Part shown: positions 55,604 through 64,000 of the stretch, one piece after another
How the letters are laid out: every line of letters begins with the position of its first letter
How positions within the stretch are numbered: position 1 is the first letter of the stretch
NCBI RefSeq assembly: GCF_000621125.1
Contig: NZ_JHZC01000008.1
Location: 62,001-126,000 of the forward strand
DNA from: Maribacter antarcticus DSM 21422
GTDB taxonomy: Bacteria > Bacteroidota > Bacteroidia > Flavobacteriales > Flavobacteriaceae
Direction of reading: 5' to 3'
DNA: 64,000 nucleotides
The notes under the pieces: model-generated
Told to the model about the DNA's origin: nothing
Database searches by the model: none
What the model saw: the letters and a program-made list of their open reading frames with translations, nothing else
Position numbers and translations under genes: made by a program

Positions 55604-57241
55604 ATGTCCTTACCTAAAATTGACCCGACCACTACAAAAGCTTGGGTCAAATTAACAAATCACTATAGCAACACAAAAACAGAGGAACTTAAGAATTACT
55701 TCTGTAAAGATTCAGATAGGGCATCGAAGTTTACCTTAAAATGGAATGGTTTTTTATTTGATTATTCTAAAAATCGTATTTCGGAAGAAACACTATCCTT
55801 ATTATTGGAGCTTGCAGATGATGTAAAATTAAAAGAAGCTATTACCGCTTGTTTTAATGGTGAGGAAATTAACCAGACAGAAGGTAGGGCTGTATTGCAC
55901 AATGCGTTAAGGGCAAAAAAAGAGGATATAGTAAAGGTTGATGGTGAAAATGTAGTTCCAGAAGTGTATGAAGTAAGGCAAAACATTAAAGCGTTTACCG
56001 ATGCCGTTATCAATGGGGATAAAAAAGGATTTACTGGGAAAGGATTTACAGATGTTGTCAATATTGGCATAGGAGGATCAGACCTTGGTCCTGCCATGGT
56101 AACCGAAGCTTTAAAGTTTTATAAGAATCACCTTAAAGTTCATTTTGTAAGCAATGTAGATGGAGACCATGTAAACGAAGTGCTAAAAGAGCTAAACCCT
56201 GAAACTACCTTGTTTGTTGTGGTGTCTAAAACATTCACTACTCAAGAGACTTTGAGTAACGCGACCACGATTAAGAAGTGGTTTTTAAACTATGCTTCCC
56301 AAGAAGATATAGCCAAACATTTTGCTGCGGTATCTACGAATACGACCAAGATACGTGAATTTGGGATTTCTGCTGAAAATGTTTTTCCCATGTGGGATTG
56401 GGTTGGAGGTCGATTTTCCTTATGGAGCGCCGTAGGTCTTTCCATTGCTTTAGCCGTTGGCTATGATAATTTTGATGATCTCTTAAAGGGCGCCAATAAT
56501 ATGGATACTCATTTTAGGGAAGCCGATTTTGCCAAAAATATGCCAGTAATTATGGCACTTATAAGTGTTTGGTATAATAATTTTTATGGTGCTGAGACAG
56601 AGGCAATCATACCTTATACTCAGTATTTAAGTCGATTTTCTGCTTATTTACAGCAGGCAATCATGGAGAGTAACGGAAAAAGTGTAGATAGGAATGGCAA
56701 CAGAACTACCTACGAAACTGGAACTATAATTTGGGGAGAACCTGGTACGAATTCACAACATGCGTTTTTTCAGTTGATACATCAAGGCACAAAACTAATC
56801 CCTACCGATTTTATTGGGTTTAAACATTCGTTGTATGGGAATCCCGGTCATCATAATAAGTTGATGGCTAATTTCTTTGCACAGACCGAAGCTTTGATGA
56901 ACGGGAAGACTAAAGATGAAGTAATATCGGATCTAAAAGCTAAAGGACACTCGAAAGAAGAAATAGACGCGTTGGCAGCTTATAAAGTTTTTGAGGGAAA
57001 TAATCCTACCAATACCTTTTTGATAGATAAACTTACACCCGCCTCTCTTGGGTCTTTGATTGCCCTTTATGAGCACAAAATTTTTGTTCAGGGAATTATT
57101 TGGAATATATTTAGTTACGATCAATGGGGTGTAGAGCTAGGAAAACAATTAGCTGGAACCATTCTAAAGGATATAGAAGGCTTGGATATTGCTAATCATG
57201 ATGGGTCTACACTGCAGCTTCTTCAATATTTTAAGAGTTAA
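55604..57241 (+). CDS. pgi: Glucose-6-phosphate isomerase
   Basis: A 545-residue enzyme that interconverts glucose 6-phosphate and fructose 6-phosphate. Family signatures: the sugar-phosphate loop [45 protein letters not shown] with the conserved Arg, [11 protein letters not shown] with the catalytic Glu region, [15 protein letters not shown] and the C-terminal [14 protein letters not shown] with catalytic Lys. Complete and of normal length. Last gene of the DUF3108-kynA-M23-pgi unit. Confidence 0.96.
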   Translation: MSLPKIDPTTTKAWVKLTNHYSNTKTEELKNYFCKDSDRASKFTLKWNGFLFDYSKNRISEETLSLLLELADDVKLKEAITACFNGEEINQTEGRAVLHNALRAKKEDIVKVDGENVVPEVYEVRQNIKAFTDAVINGDKKGFTGKGFTDVVNIGIGGSDLGPAMVTEALKFYKNHLKVHFVSNVDGDHVNEVLKELNPETTLFVVVSKTFTTQETLSNATTIKKWFLNYASQEDIAKHFAAVSTNTTKIREFGISAENVFPMWDWVGGRFSLWSAVGLSIALAVGYDNFDDLLKGANNMDTHFREADFAKNMPVIMALISVWYNNFYGAETEAIIPYTQYLSRFSAYLQQAIMESNGKSVDRNGNRTTYETGTIIWGEPGTNSQHAFFQLIHQGTKLIPTDFIGFKHSLYGNPGHHNKLMANFFAQTEALMNGKTKDEVISDLKAKGHSKEEIDALAAYKVFEGNNPTNTFLIDKLTPASLGSLIALYEHKIFVQGIIWNIFSYDQWGVELGKQLAGTILKDIEGLDIANHDGSTLQLLQYFKS

Positions 57242-57335
57242 TTCAGTTTCTTTATTGTTTTTTAAGATTTCTTGATAACTTATTGGTTTTCAGGGTGTCC
57301 TTGTTGTTTTTTAACTTAATTTTATTAGGGTTGAT

Positions 57336-57356
57336 TTAACGTTATCTTAACGTAAG
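57336..57356. promoter_or_regulatory. TTAACGT direct repeats upstream of the Oar-like receptor
   Basis: TTAACGT occurs at 57336-57342 and 57347-57353, 11 bp apart, about one helical turn. The second copy extends to TTAACGTAAG, identical to the word at 52306-52315. It lies 60 nt before the receptor ATG. Confidence 0.4.
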
Positions 57357-57416
57357 AAGTTCAAAAATATAGGACTTTTGTAGCAAGTTAAAAACTAACA
57401 AACACTTAAAAAAAAA

Positions 57417-60400
57417 ATGAAAAAGATTTATTTTGCATTTGTGGTCCTTTTAATGACGGCAAGTGCTTTTTCGCAAGGGGTTACGACCTCAAGTATGCAA
57501 GGTGTTGTTGCTGATCAATCAGGGGAAGCCCTTTTTGGTGCCAACATCGTTGCCACCCACACACCTTCAGGATCACTTTATGGTGCCATATCCAATGAAG
57601 ATGGTAGATTTTATTTACCTAATATCAGAGTTGGTGGCCCATACACGGTAAAGGTAACTTACGTAGGTTTCCAAGACAGAAGCTTTGAAGGTATTGTTTT
57701 AGGATTAGGACAGAGTTACAACCTAAAAGTAGTACTAAGTGAAGGTATGGAATTGGAAGAGGTCGTTGTTACTTCTACCAGGGGGAACGTAATTGATCCA
57801 GATAGAACAGGTGCTTCTATAAACCTTTCTAGGGATAAAATCGATGCTTTACCTACTGTAAATAGAAGTATAGAGGATTTTACGAGACTTACACCACAGA
57901 GTAATGGAAGTTCATTTGCAGGTACATCTAGCAGGTTTAATAACTACACGATTGATGGTAATATTTACAACAATAATTTTGGTCTAGGATCTGGCCAGTT
58001 TGCAGGTGGTAGTCCAATATCTTTGGATGCTATTGAAGAAGTTCAGGTAAACTTAGCGCCTATGGACGTTAGATTTGCGGGTTTTACAGGAGCATCTGTT
58101 AATGCGATTACCAAATCTGGAACAAATGATTTTAAAGGTTCTGTATATTATTTGTTCAGAAACGATCAAATGGTAGGTAATAAGCTACGTAATTTACAAG
58201 TGGACCCTGGGACTTCTCAAAACGATATAAAAGGAATTACGATAGGAGGTCCCATCATCAAGGACAAACTTTTCTTTTTTGTTAGTTATGAAGAAGAAGC
58301 AGCTGCTCTTCCTAGCTTTCAACGTGTTGCCTCTAGACCGGGTCTTGCGCCAGATGGTTTCAATGTCTCAAGAGTGCCGTCATCTGACTTGGATTTTATT
58401 CAGGAAAGTATGCGTAATCTTTATGGGTATGAAACCGGACCTTATGAAAACTATCCTTTTGCCTCCGAACAAACACGTTTTAATGCACGTTTGGATTTCA
58501 ACTTGAATCAAAATAATAAATTTTCTCTACGTTATAATAGGTATAACGCTGCTAATGATGTGCGCATTAACAACAACTCCAATCGTTTTCTACCAACACG
58601 GTACAGAAATACAAGAAGACAGGGTGTTGAGGCAGTTACGTTTGCGAATGCCAACTATACAAATGATCGACTTGTAGAGTCCGTTGTTGGAGAATGGAAC
58701 TCAAAGGTATCGGATAATATGTCTAACCAATTGAACATTGGGTATACTGCTATTAGAGACCCTAAAAGAGGTGTTCCAGGAGGACAAGCCTTTCCGTTTA
58801 TTGAGGTATTGGAGCCAGACCCATCCGGAAACTTGTTGTACTATACGGCCTTAGGAAACGAATTGTTTACCGTAGGAAACTTATTAGAAAACAATGTATT
58901 TAACGTTACCAATAACTTCTCTATCTATTCAGGTAAGCATACCTACACTATAGGTGCTAACTTAGAATTAATGACTTTTAAAAATGCGTTCAACCCTGTT
59001 TTCAATGGTTTTTATCGTTTTACGAGTCGTGATAGTTTCGTTGAAACGGTCATCAACCAGACACCTGGTGCCTATCCTGATGCTTTTGCTAAAAGTTTTG
59101 CTTTGGACGGATCTACTACCCCTCCAGTTGATGAAACCAATTTTGGCCAATTTGGTATTTACTTCCAAGACGAATATCAAGTTAACGATGATTTGAAGAT
59201 AACAGCCGGACTTAGAATTGATATGCCATTCTATACTACGGATATTCCAAGAAACACCTTATTGGACGATTTAAACAAAACCTTTGTTGATGGTAATGGA
59301 GATAGCTTTACACCAGATGTAAGTCAGTTCCCAAAGGTTAGACCTTTATGGTCTCCAAGAATTGGTGCTAACTGGGATGTAAATGGTGAAGGGAAGACCC
59401 AAGTAAGAGGAGGTACAGGAATCTTTTCAGGTCGTATTCCATTTGTATGGATGAGTAATCAGGTGAACGGATCTGGTGTAGTTCGTGGTGGTGTTGGTTT
59501 CGAAGGAGCTGACGTTGCTGCTGAATTTGGTCCAAATTATGTCTTTAATCCAGATGTTACTTTTGGTAACCCTGCAAACCCAGATCAGACATTGTCTAAC
59601 GAGTTGAACCTATCGGATCGAAATTTTAGATTACCTCAAACTTGGAGAACTAACATTGGTGTAGATCAACAACTGCCTTGGGGTATTATGGGTACTGTTG
59701 ATTTTATTTATTCTAGAGAAACCACGGCTGTTAATGTTTATAACCCAGTGCTTAGAGAAGCAGATGGAGTTTTAGCTGGCCCCGATGCTAGGCCATACTG
59801 GGACGGTGGTTACTCTAACGACGCAGACTTTAGAAATGTATTCCTTTTAACGAATTCAGAGAGAACGCCCTACTCTCATTCTCTTGCCACTACACTGTCA
59901 AAGCAATTTGATAACGGGTTTTACGGTTCTATATCTTATGTAACATCTAGAGCATATGACCTGGGTGCCACAGGAGGATCTCAGGCAGGTTCCTTATGGT
60001 CTGCTGTAGTTCAGGAAGATAGAAATGACCCAGAATTAGGTTTTTCTGGAGCTAATCAACCAAACCGTTTTATTGCAAACTTTAATTACCAGAAAGATGG
60101 TACCACCATTGGCCTATTTTGGCAAGGTGGGGAGAACGGTAGATTTAGCTATACCTATTCGGGTAACTTTGGTGACAATGCCGATCGTTTGATGTACATT
60201 CCTAAAAATGCTTCTGAGCTGAATTTTGAAGAGTACACTTTAGATGGTAATATAATAACTGAGCAGGCACAAGTGAATCTCTTGAATAATTATATTGCTC
60301 AGGATGACTATTTAAGTGAAAACAAAGGACAGGTAGCAGAGCGTAATGGAGCTATACTCCCATGGATAAACCGCTATGACCTTAGAATCACACAGGACAT

Positions 60401-60671
60401 TGAGCTAACTAAAAATGAGAAGAATACCATTCAGTTGTCTATGGATTTCTTGAATGTAGGTAATATGTTCAACTCCGATTGGGGCGTACCTCAATTTGCA
60501 TTTCAGAGAAACGTATTGAATTATAGAGGTAGAAATGCCGCAAATGAGCCAATATACAGAGTCAATACCATAAGAGGAACTTCTATTTTGCCAACGGAAA
60601 CGTTCAGGCCTTCTGCTAGTCTTGCTGATACTTGGAGGTTACAAGTAGGTATCCGTTACTTGTTTAACTAA
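57417..60671 (+). CDS. Oar-like TonB-dependent receptor
   Basis: A 1084-residue outer-membrane protein. Signal peptide 1-19, carboxypeptidase-regulatory-like domain (about 24-110; VVADQSGEALFGANIVATHTPSG..Y), then a plug with EEVVVTSTRG, LTPQSNGSSFAGTSSRFNNYTIDGN and the DVRFAGFTGASVNAITKSGTN beta region. A long barrel follows and ends WRLQVGIRYLFN. This is the Oar/CirA-like layout found in many flavobacteria and myxobacteria. The ligand is unknown. It has a strong terminator and TTAACGT repeats upstream, so expression is probably high and regulated separately. Confidence 0.9.
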   Translation: MKKIYFAFVVLLMTASAFSQGVTTSSMQGVVADQSGEALFGANIVATHTPSGSLYGAISNEDGRFYLPNIRVGGPYTVKVTYVGFQDRSFEGIVLGLGQSYNLKVVLSEGMELEEVVVTSTRGNVIDPDRTGASINLSRDKIDALPTVNRSIEDFTRLTPQSNGSSFAGTSSRFNNYTIDGNIYNNNFGLGSGQFAGGSPISLDAIEEVQVNLAPMDVRFAGFTGASVNAITKSGTNDFKGSVYYLFRNDQMVGNKLRNLQVDPGTSQNDIKGITIGGPIIKDKLFFFVSYEEEAAALPSFQRVASRPGLAPDGFNVSRVPSSDLDFIQESMRNLYGYETGPYENYPFASEQTRFNARLDFNLNQNNKFSLRYNRYNAANDVRINNNSNRFLPTRYRNTRRQGVEAVTFANANYTNDRLVESVVGEWNSKVSDNMSNQLNIGYTAIRDPKRGVPGGQAFPFIEVLEPDPSGNLLYYTALGNELFTVGNLLENNVFNVTNNFSIYSGKHTYTIGANLELMTFKNAFNPVFNGFYRFTSRDSFVETVINQTPGAYPDAFAKSFALDGSTTPPVDETNFGQFGIYFQDEYQVNDDLKITAGLRIDMPFYTTDIPRNTLLDDLNKTFVDGNGDSFTPDVSQFPKVRPLWSPRIGANWDVNGEGKTQVRGGTGIFSGRIPFVWMSNQVNGSGVVRGGVGFEGADVAAEFGPNYVFNPDVTFGNPANPDQTLSNELNLSDRNFRLPQTWRTNIGVDQQLPWGIMGTVDFIYSRETTAVNVYNPVLREADGVLAGPDARPYWDGGYSNDADFRNVFLLTNSERTPYSHSLATTLSKQFDNGFYGSISYVTSRAYDLGATGGSQAGSLWSAVVQEDRNDPELGFSGANQPNRFIANFNYQKDGTTIGLFWQGGENGRFSYTYSGNFGDNADRLMYIPKNASELNFEEYTLDGNIITEQAQVNLLNNYIAQDDYLSENKGQVAERNGAILPWINRYDLRITQDIELTKNEKNTIQLSMDFLNVGNMFNSDWGVPQFAFQRNVLNYRGRNAANEPIYRVNTIRGTSILPTETFRPSASLADTWRLQVGIRYLFN

Positions 60672-60686
60672 TATTTATTCTAGTCA

Positions 60687-60721
60687 TAAAAAGGCCCTGC
60701 AGCAATGCAGGGCCTTTTTTT
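60687..60721 (+). terminator. Terminator of the Oar-like receptor gene
   Basis: AAAAAGGCCCTGCA / TGCAGGGCCTTTTT stem with a GCAA tetraloop and a T-tract, 16 nt after the stop. Confidence 0.9.
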
Positions 60722-60767
60722 ATGCTTAATTTTTACTATTTTTAACATGAAATAAAACATATAGACT

Positions 60768-61226
60768 ATGGAAGAATACGCACTCTCTCATCAATTGGCA
60801 TTATCGCTTCATTCCTATTTGGCTTATATCGTGATAGCTGTATTGTTTTTAGCTGTTGGCAACGCTACTTTAGGATGGCTCAACAATAAAATGTTTTTAC
60901 CACAAAAAGATTTTAGGCTTAGTCTTTTTGCGCTCATTCTAACCCATTTAATGTTATTGGTAGGTTTAGCGCTTTATTTTATTTCTCCAAACGGGTTTTA
61001 TGTCATTCAGGAGTTCGGCATGGGTGGTTTAAGCTCAGCAGCACGTTTGTTGGCAGTAGAACACCCCTTTGTGAATATATTGGCGGTAGTGCTTATTACC
61101 ATAGGATGGTCTCGTCATAAGAAATTTATGGAAGGTCAAAAGAAATTCAAAAGTATCGCTATTTTTTATGGGATTGGACTGCTATTGATTCTGAGTAGGA
61201 ATCCTTGGGGTCAGTGGTTTAGTTAA
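60768..61226 (+). CDS. Four-helix membrane protein, sometimes called cytochrome-b-like
   Basis: A 152-residue protein with four transmembrane segments (about 10-38, 49-71, 99-112, 127-142). Histidines sit near the membrane in LALSLHSYLAYI, ILTHLMLLVG and VEHPFVNILAVVLITIGWSRHKK, the reason relatives are sometimes labelled cytochrome B; heme binding is not established. No signal peptide. Stands alone between two terminators. Confidence 0.65.
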   Translation: MEEYALSHQLALSLHSYLAYIVIAVLFLAVGNATLGWLNNKMFLPQKDFRLSLFALILTHLMLLVGLALYFISPNGFYVIQEFGMGGLSSAARLLAVEHPFVNILAVVLITIGWSRHKKFMEGQKKFKSIAIFYGIGLLLILSRNPWGQWFS

Positions 61227-61324
61227 CTTATTTTTAAAATTTCCAGTGCCGTACTGAAATCGTTTCAGTACTTGTGCCAAACTCGATTCGGTACATATGA
61301 ATATGTATCCGTCATTAATCATAA

Positions 61325-61927
61325 ATGCAAATGAAGAACATTCTATCAGCGATCATCATACTTCTTTCACTAGGAGTTTCTGCTCAAAAGAAGACATTAT
61401 TTAACGGAGAAAACCTAGAAGGATGGACTATTTATGGTACTGAAAAATGGTATGTAGAAGATGGGCTCCTTATATGCGAAAGTGGTCCAGACAAGGGTTA
61501 CGGATATCTTGGTACTACTGATAACTACAAGAATTATGTCTTGGAACTTGAATTTAAGCAAGAGGCAGACGGTAATAGCGGTGTGTTTATCCGTTCTACT
61601 GTAGACGGCACAACCGTTAGTGGTTGGCAAGTAGAAATTGCTCCACCAGGAAAACATACTGGCGGAGTATATGAATCCTATGGTCGTAATTGGCTCATCA
61701 AACCCGACCCAAAAAAGGATATAGCCTTAAAAATGGGAGAATGGAACAAAATGAAAATTAGGGTAGATGGTGATGCCCTTACTTCATGGGTGAATGGCAC
61801 TAAAATGATTACTTTAAATGATAAAATTATAGGAGCTGGTGAAGGCGCTGTCCTATTGCAGATTCATGATGGCGGTGGTATTAAAGTGAAATGGCGTAAC
61901 ATTACACTAAAGAATTTAGACAAATAA
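61325..61927 (+). CDS. DUF1080 (3-keto-disaccharide hydrolase-like) exported protein
   Basis: A 200-residue protein with a signal peptide (1-20, SLGVSAQ). A LamG-like jelly-roll of the DUF1080 family follows: LFNGENLEGWTIYGTEKWYVEDGLLICES, ELEFKQEADGNSGVFIRS, GWQVEIAPPGKHTGGVYESYGRNWL and EWNKMKIRVDGDALTSWVNG. Some members cleave 3-keto-glycosides in the periplasm; others may only bind sugars. The conserved acidic/aromatic residues are present, but activity is unproven. The start could also be MKNILSAI two codons in. Confidence 0.85.
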   Translation: MQMKNILSAIIILLSLGVSAQKKTLFNGENLEGWTIYGTEKWYVEDGLLICESGPDKGYGYLGTTDNYKNYVLELEFKQEADGNSGVFIRSTVDGTTVSGWQVEIAPPGKHTGGVYESYGRNWLIKPDPKKDIALKMGEWNKMKIRVDGDALTSWVNGTKMITLNDKIIGAGEGAVLLQIHDGGGIKVKWRNITLKNLDK

Positions 61928-61979
61928 CGGGTTTATTTTCAATAGTAATCTTTCACATATTTAATTGGGTTATAAATTT

Positions 61980-62009
61980 GCCAAGAGGTGTAATCTTCTT
62001 GGCTTTTTT
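61980..62009 (+). terminator. Terminator after the DUF1080 gene
   Basis: GCCAAGA / TCTTGGC stem with a 10-nt loop followed by six Ts, 53 nt after the stop. The rest of 61928-62108 holds nothing I can name. Confidence 0.75.
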
Positions 62010-62108
62010 GTTGGATGTAATAGCTATTATATGCTTGTCGATATCTTTTTAGGTGCCATGCGCTCCGGTTACTAAAACAATTTTATTATAATTGTTAGTA
62101 AAAGTAAC

Positions 62109-63155
62109 TCATGGAGAGCCAACCTCTCGTACTAGATAAATATATACTGGAAAGTGATCGCTGTAACCTCCAATATAACTTCCACCTGCGTAGCTGCGTA
62201 AGGGGTAGCCTTTGTACTTTCCTTTGGGGTCAATGATGAAGCTAGGGGTGAAAATACGTGCTTTCCAAAAGCTATAGTGTTCTTTTTTACTGTTAACCAG
62301 ATTAGCCGTCATATATATTTGGTCAAAGACGTTCCATTTGTCTCTATATGCCAAGGAACCAGCTCCTTTTCGGAATAGTTTTTCCATAGGACCAAATAGG
62401 CTCATAGCCTCTAATTGTTTCTTTTTCCCTTTTACGCCCAGCACTCTTTTCATACTGGGATTTACTGGGTCATCGTTAAAATCGCCCATGCTTATAATTT
62501 TCGCCAAGGAGTTGTTCCGTTGGATGGAGTCGATAATACGTTTGTTCAATTTAGCAGCTGCTAGTCTAAAAGGTCTACTACGTGCTTCACCACCGCTCCT
62601 AGAGGGCCAGTGATTTACGATAAAATGAATTCTTTCATTATCTAACAATCCCTCCACTACCAATTGATCTCGGGTATAATCGCGTTTGTCATTGTCTTTG
62701 GAAAGTAATAACCGTCTGCTCTCGAAGGCCATAGGAATAAAGACTGATTTCCGATACAACAGCGCAACGTCTATCCCTCGCTCGTCAGGTGAATCAAAAT
62801 GAACGATACCATAATCGTATTTTCTAAGGTTTTGGTGGTTGACTAAATCTTGTAATACCTGTTTGTTTTCTACCTCACAAACCCCCAGAATATCAGGAGG
62901 ATTTTTACTGATATCTAGACCTATTTGCGAGATTACCTTGGAGAGTTGTCCTAATTTATGGTCATATCGTTCCTGAGTCCACGCATCTTTTCCTTCTGGA
63001 GTTCGGTCATCATCATAGATCAGCGTATCATTTTTAGTATCAAAAAGGTTCTCTAAATTATAAAATGCGATGGTCCTTAACTCGTATTCATTTTCGCTTT
63101 GACTATGTGCCCAAATAACAGACAGAAATAAGAAATAGAATAGCTTTAATCTCAT
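62109..63155 (-). CDS. Endonuclease/exonuclease/phosphatase-family protein (exported)
   Basis: A 348-residue EEP-superfamily enzyme with a signal peptide (1-18). Catalytic motifs: AFYNLENLFDTKND with metal-binding Asn/Glu, ILGVCEVENKQVL, FIVNHWPSRSGGEARSRPF with catalytic His, SMGDFNDDPVNPS with Asp/Asn, and SDHFPVYIYL with the final Asp-His. Likely a secreted Mg2+-dependent nuclease or phosphodiesterase for scavenging phosphate or nucleosides. Monocistronic. Confidence 0.9.
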   Translation of the reverse strand: MRLKLFYFLFLSVIWAHSQSENEYELRTIAFYNLENLFDTKNDTLIYDDDRTPEGKDAWTQERYDHKLGQLSKVISQIGLDISKNPPDILGVCEVENKQVLQDLVNHQNLRKYDYGIVHFDSPDERGIDVALLYRKSVFIPMAFESRRLLLSKDNDKRDYTRDQLVVEGLLDNERIHFIVNHWPSRSGGEARSRPFRLAAAKLNKRIIDSIQRNNSLAKIISMGDFNDDPVNPSMKRVLGVKGKKKQLEAMSLFGPMEKLFRKGAGSLAYRDKWNVFDQIYMTANLVNSKKEHYSFWKARIFTPSFIIDPKGKYKGYPLRSYAGGSYIGGYSDHFPVYIYLVREVGSP

Positions 63156-63267
63156 TTTCAGATGATTGTGACCTAAAATATACTGTATTAATCGGAATAT
63201 ATTTACCTAATTAATACTTTTTTGAATATATTGTAGTACAATTAATCGAATGCACTAACCATCAAGT

Positions 63268-64000
63268 ATGTTTAGAAAGCTTCTATTTATACTGCTTTTT
63301 TGGCATACATTATACGTGTATACCCAGACAGATGTCGTTATTACCGGAACGGTTTTTAAGACTTTGGATAAAGCGGTTGTCCTTGGTGGAAAGGTGTCTT
63401 TGGAGGGGGAACAGATTTTTGGAGAAACGAATGCATCTGGAACCTTCAGTCTTATTGTTTCGTTACAAGGAGAATATATTTTAAGAGTTGAATTTTCGGA
63501 GTTTGTAACCAAAAGAATCCCAATATTCCTTGATGACACCAATATAGCCCTAGGCAACATTTACTTACAAACAGATTTGACCTTAGAAAAGCAGGATAAT
63601 CTCATTACCCTTACGGATGCCGAGTTATTGGATGATGAAGGCAGTGCTAGTTCGTTGGGGTTGCTGCAATCTACCCGAGATATTTTTTTGAATAGGGCAG
63701 CTTTCGATTTTGGGCAAGCCTTTTTTCGGGTACGTGGATATGATTCTCAAAATGGAGAAGTTTTGTTGAACGGTATTCCTATGAACAAGCTATTCGATGG
63801 CAGGCCGCAATGGAACAACTGGGGCGGCCTCAACGATGTAATCAGAAATCAGGAATTCACAAATGGTCTAGGAGCTTCCGCCCACACTTTTGGAGGCATA
63901 CTGGGTAATACGAATATAGATTTAAGGCCTTCTGGTTTACGCTCCGGATTGCGGTTATCTTCTTCTGCTTCCAATAGAACTTATACGGGTAGGATAATGG
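63268..64000 (+). CDS. TonB-dependent receptor (3' partial)
   Basis: ATG at 63268 opens a frame with no stop before the window ends. Signal peptide 1-19, carboxypeptidase-regulatory-like domain (about 22-100; ITGTVFKTLDKAVVLGGKVSLEGEQ), then a short linker and a receptor plug with SSLGLLQSTRDIFLNRAAF, FRVRGYDSQNGEVLLNGIPMNK and GLGASAHTFGGILGNTNIDLR. The missing part would be the barrel. A receptor of this type may handle a carbohydrate or metal chelate; the ligand is unknown. The 112-bp gap from the EEP gene contains no clear promoter. Confidence 0.88.
   Translation, partial: MFRKLLFILLFWHTLYVYTQTDVVITGTVFKTLDKAVVLGGKVSLEGEQIFGETNASGTFSLIVSLQGEYILRVEFSEFVTKRIPIFLDDTNIALGNIYLQTDLTLEKQDNLITLTDAELLDDEGSASSLGLLQSTRDIFLNRAAFDFGQAFFRVRGYDSQNGEVLLNGIPMNKLFDGRPQWNNWGGLNDVIRNQEFTNGLGASAHTFGGILGNTNIDLRPSGLRSGLRLSSSASNRTYTGRIM

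Overview
This 64 kb window is an ordinary-looking chromosomal segment of an AT-rich member of the Bacteroidota, most likely a marine Flavobacteriaceae. The evidence is TonB-dependent receptors with carboxypeptidase-like N-terminal domains, a PafA-type phosphatase, a kynurenine-type tryptophan pathway, DUF3108, a flavobacterial cysteine-poor DksA-like protein, scarce Shine-Dalgarno sites, and several -7 boxes matching the Bacteroidota consensus TAnnTTTG. I see no rRNA, tRNA, CRISPR, insertion sequence or prophage.

Layout. 1-3 kb: acyl-ACP desaturase (5' cut) and two minus-strand envelope genes, then a gene-poor stretch with hairpins and a possible 47-residue membrane protein. 3-6 kb: ALDH7-type dehydrogenase, an NTF2-like protein, a frame-broken DUF1304 gene and 3-hydroxyanthranilate dioxygenase. 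6-9 kb: two CAP-domain genes (one decayed), cvpA, a conserved unknown and a nonsense-mutated monooxygenase-like gene. 9-15 kb: the glycerol module (glpK-glpD on +, gpsA on -) around a heavily decayed hydrolase. 15-19.5 kb: envelope proteins and a PafA-like phosphatase. 19.5-24.6 kb: an AraC regulator divergent from PhyH dioxygenase, sodium:solute symporter, SDR and Dabb genes, the best candidate for an uncharacterised catabolic system. 24.8-35 kb: SulP transporter, a frameshifted Ig-like protein, lactonase, YheT-type hydrolase, nitronate monooxygenase, thioesterase, GntR regulator, EamA and ArsC-like genes, DinB and an RsiV-like lipoprotein. 35-41 kb: cystathionine gamma-synthase, glutamate dehydrogenase, recO and a TonB receptor. 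41.8-52.2 kb: ileS, dksA-like, lspA, 5-FTHF cyclo-ligase, uvrC and a patatin-BamA protein. 52.3 kb: a candidate small RNA. 52.5-57.2 kb: DUF3108, tryptophan 2,3-dioxygenase, an M23 peptidase and pgi as a tight operon. 57.4-64 kb: an Oar-like TonB receptor, a membrane protein, a DUF1080 protein, an EEP nuclease and the start of another TonB receptor.

The most unusual overall feature is gene decay. Seven mostly short genes carry frameshifts, in-frame stops or lost starts: DUF1304, a CAP protein, an ABM-like protein, an alpha/beta hydrolase, an Ig-like protein, a small membrane protein and a small lipoprotein. The large housekeeping genes are intact. Genes with several lesions are probably true pseudogenes. 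Single homopolymer lesions could be assembly errors. All functions are read from sequence motifs and family knowledge; no searches were run.
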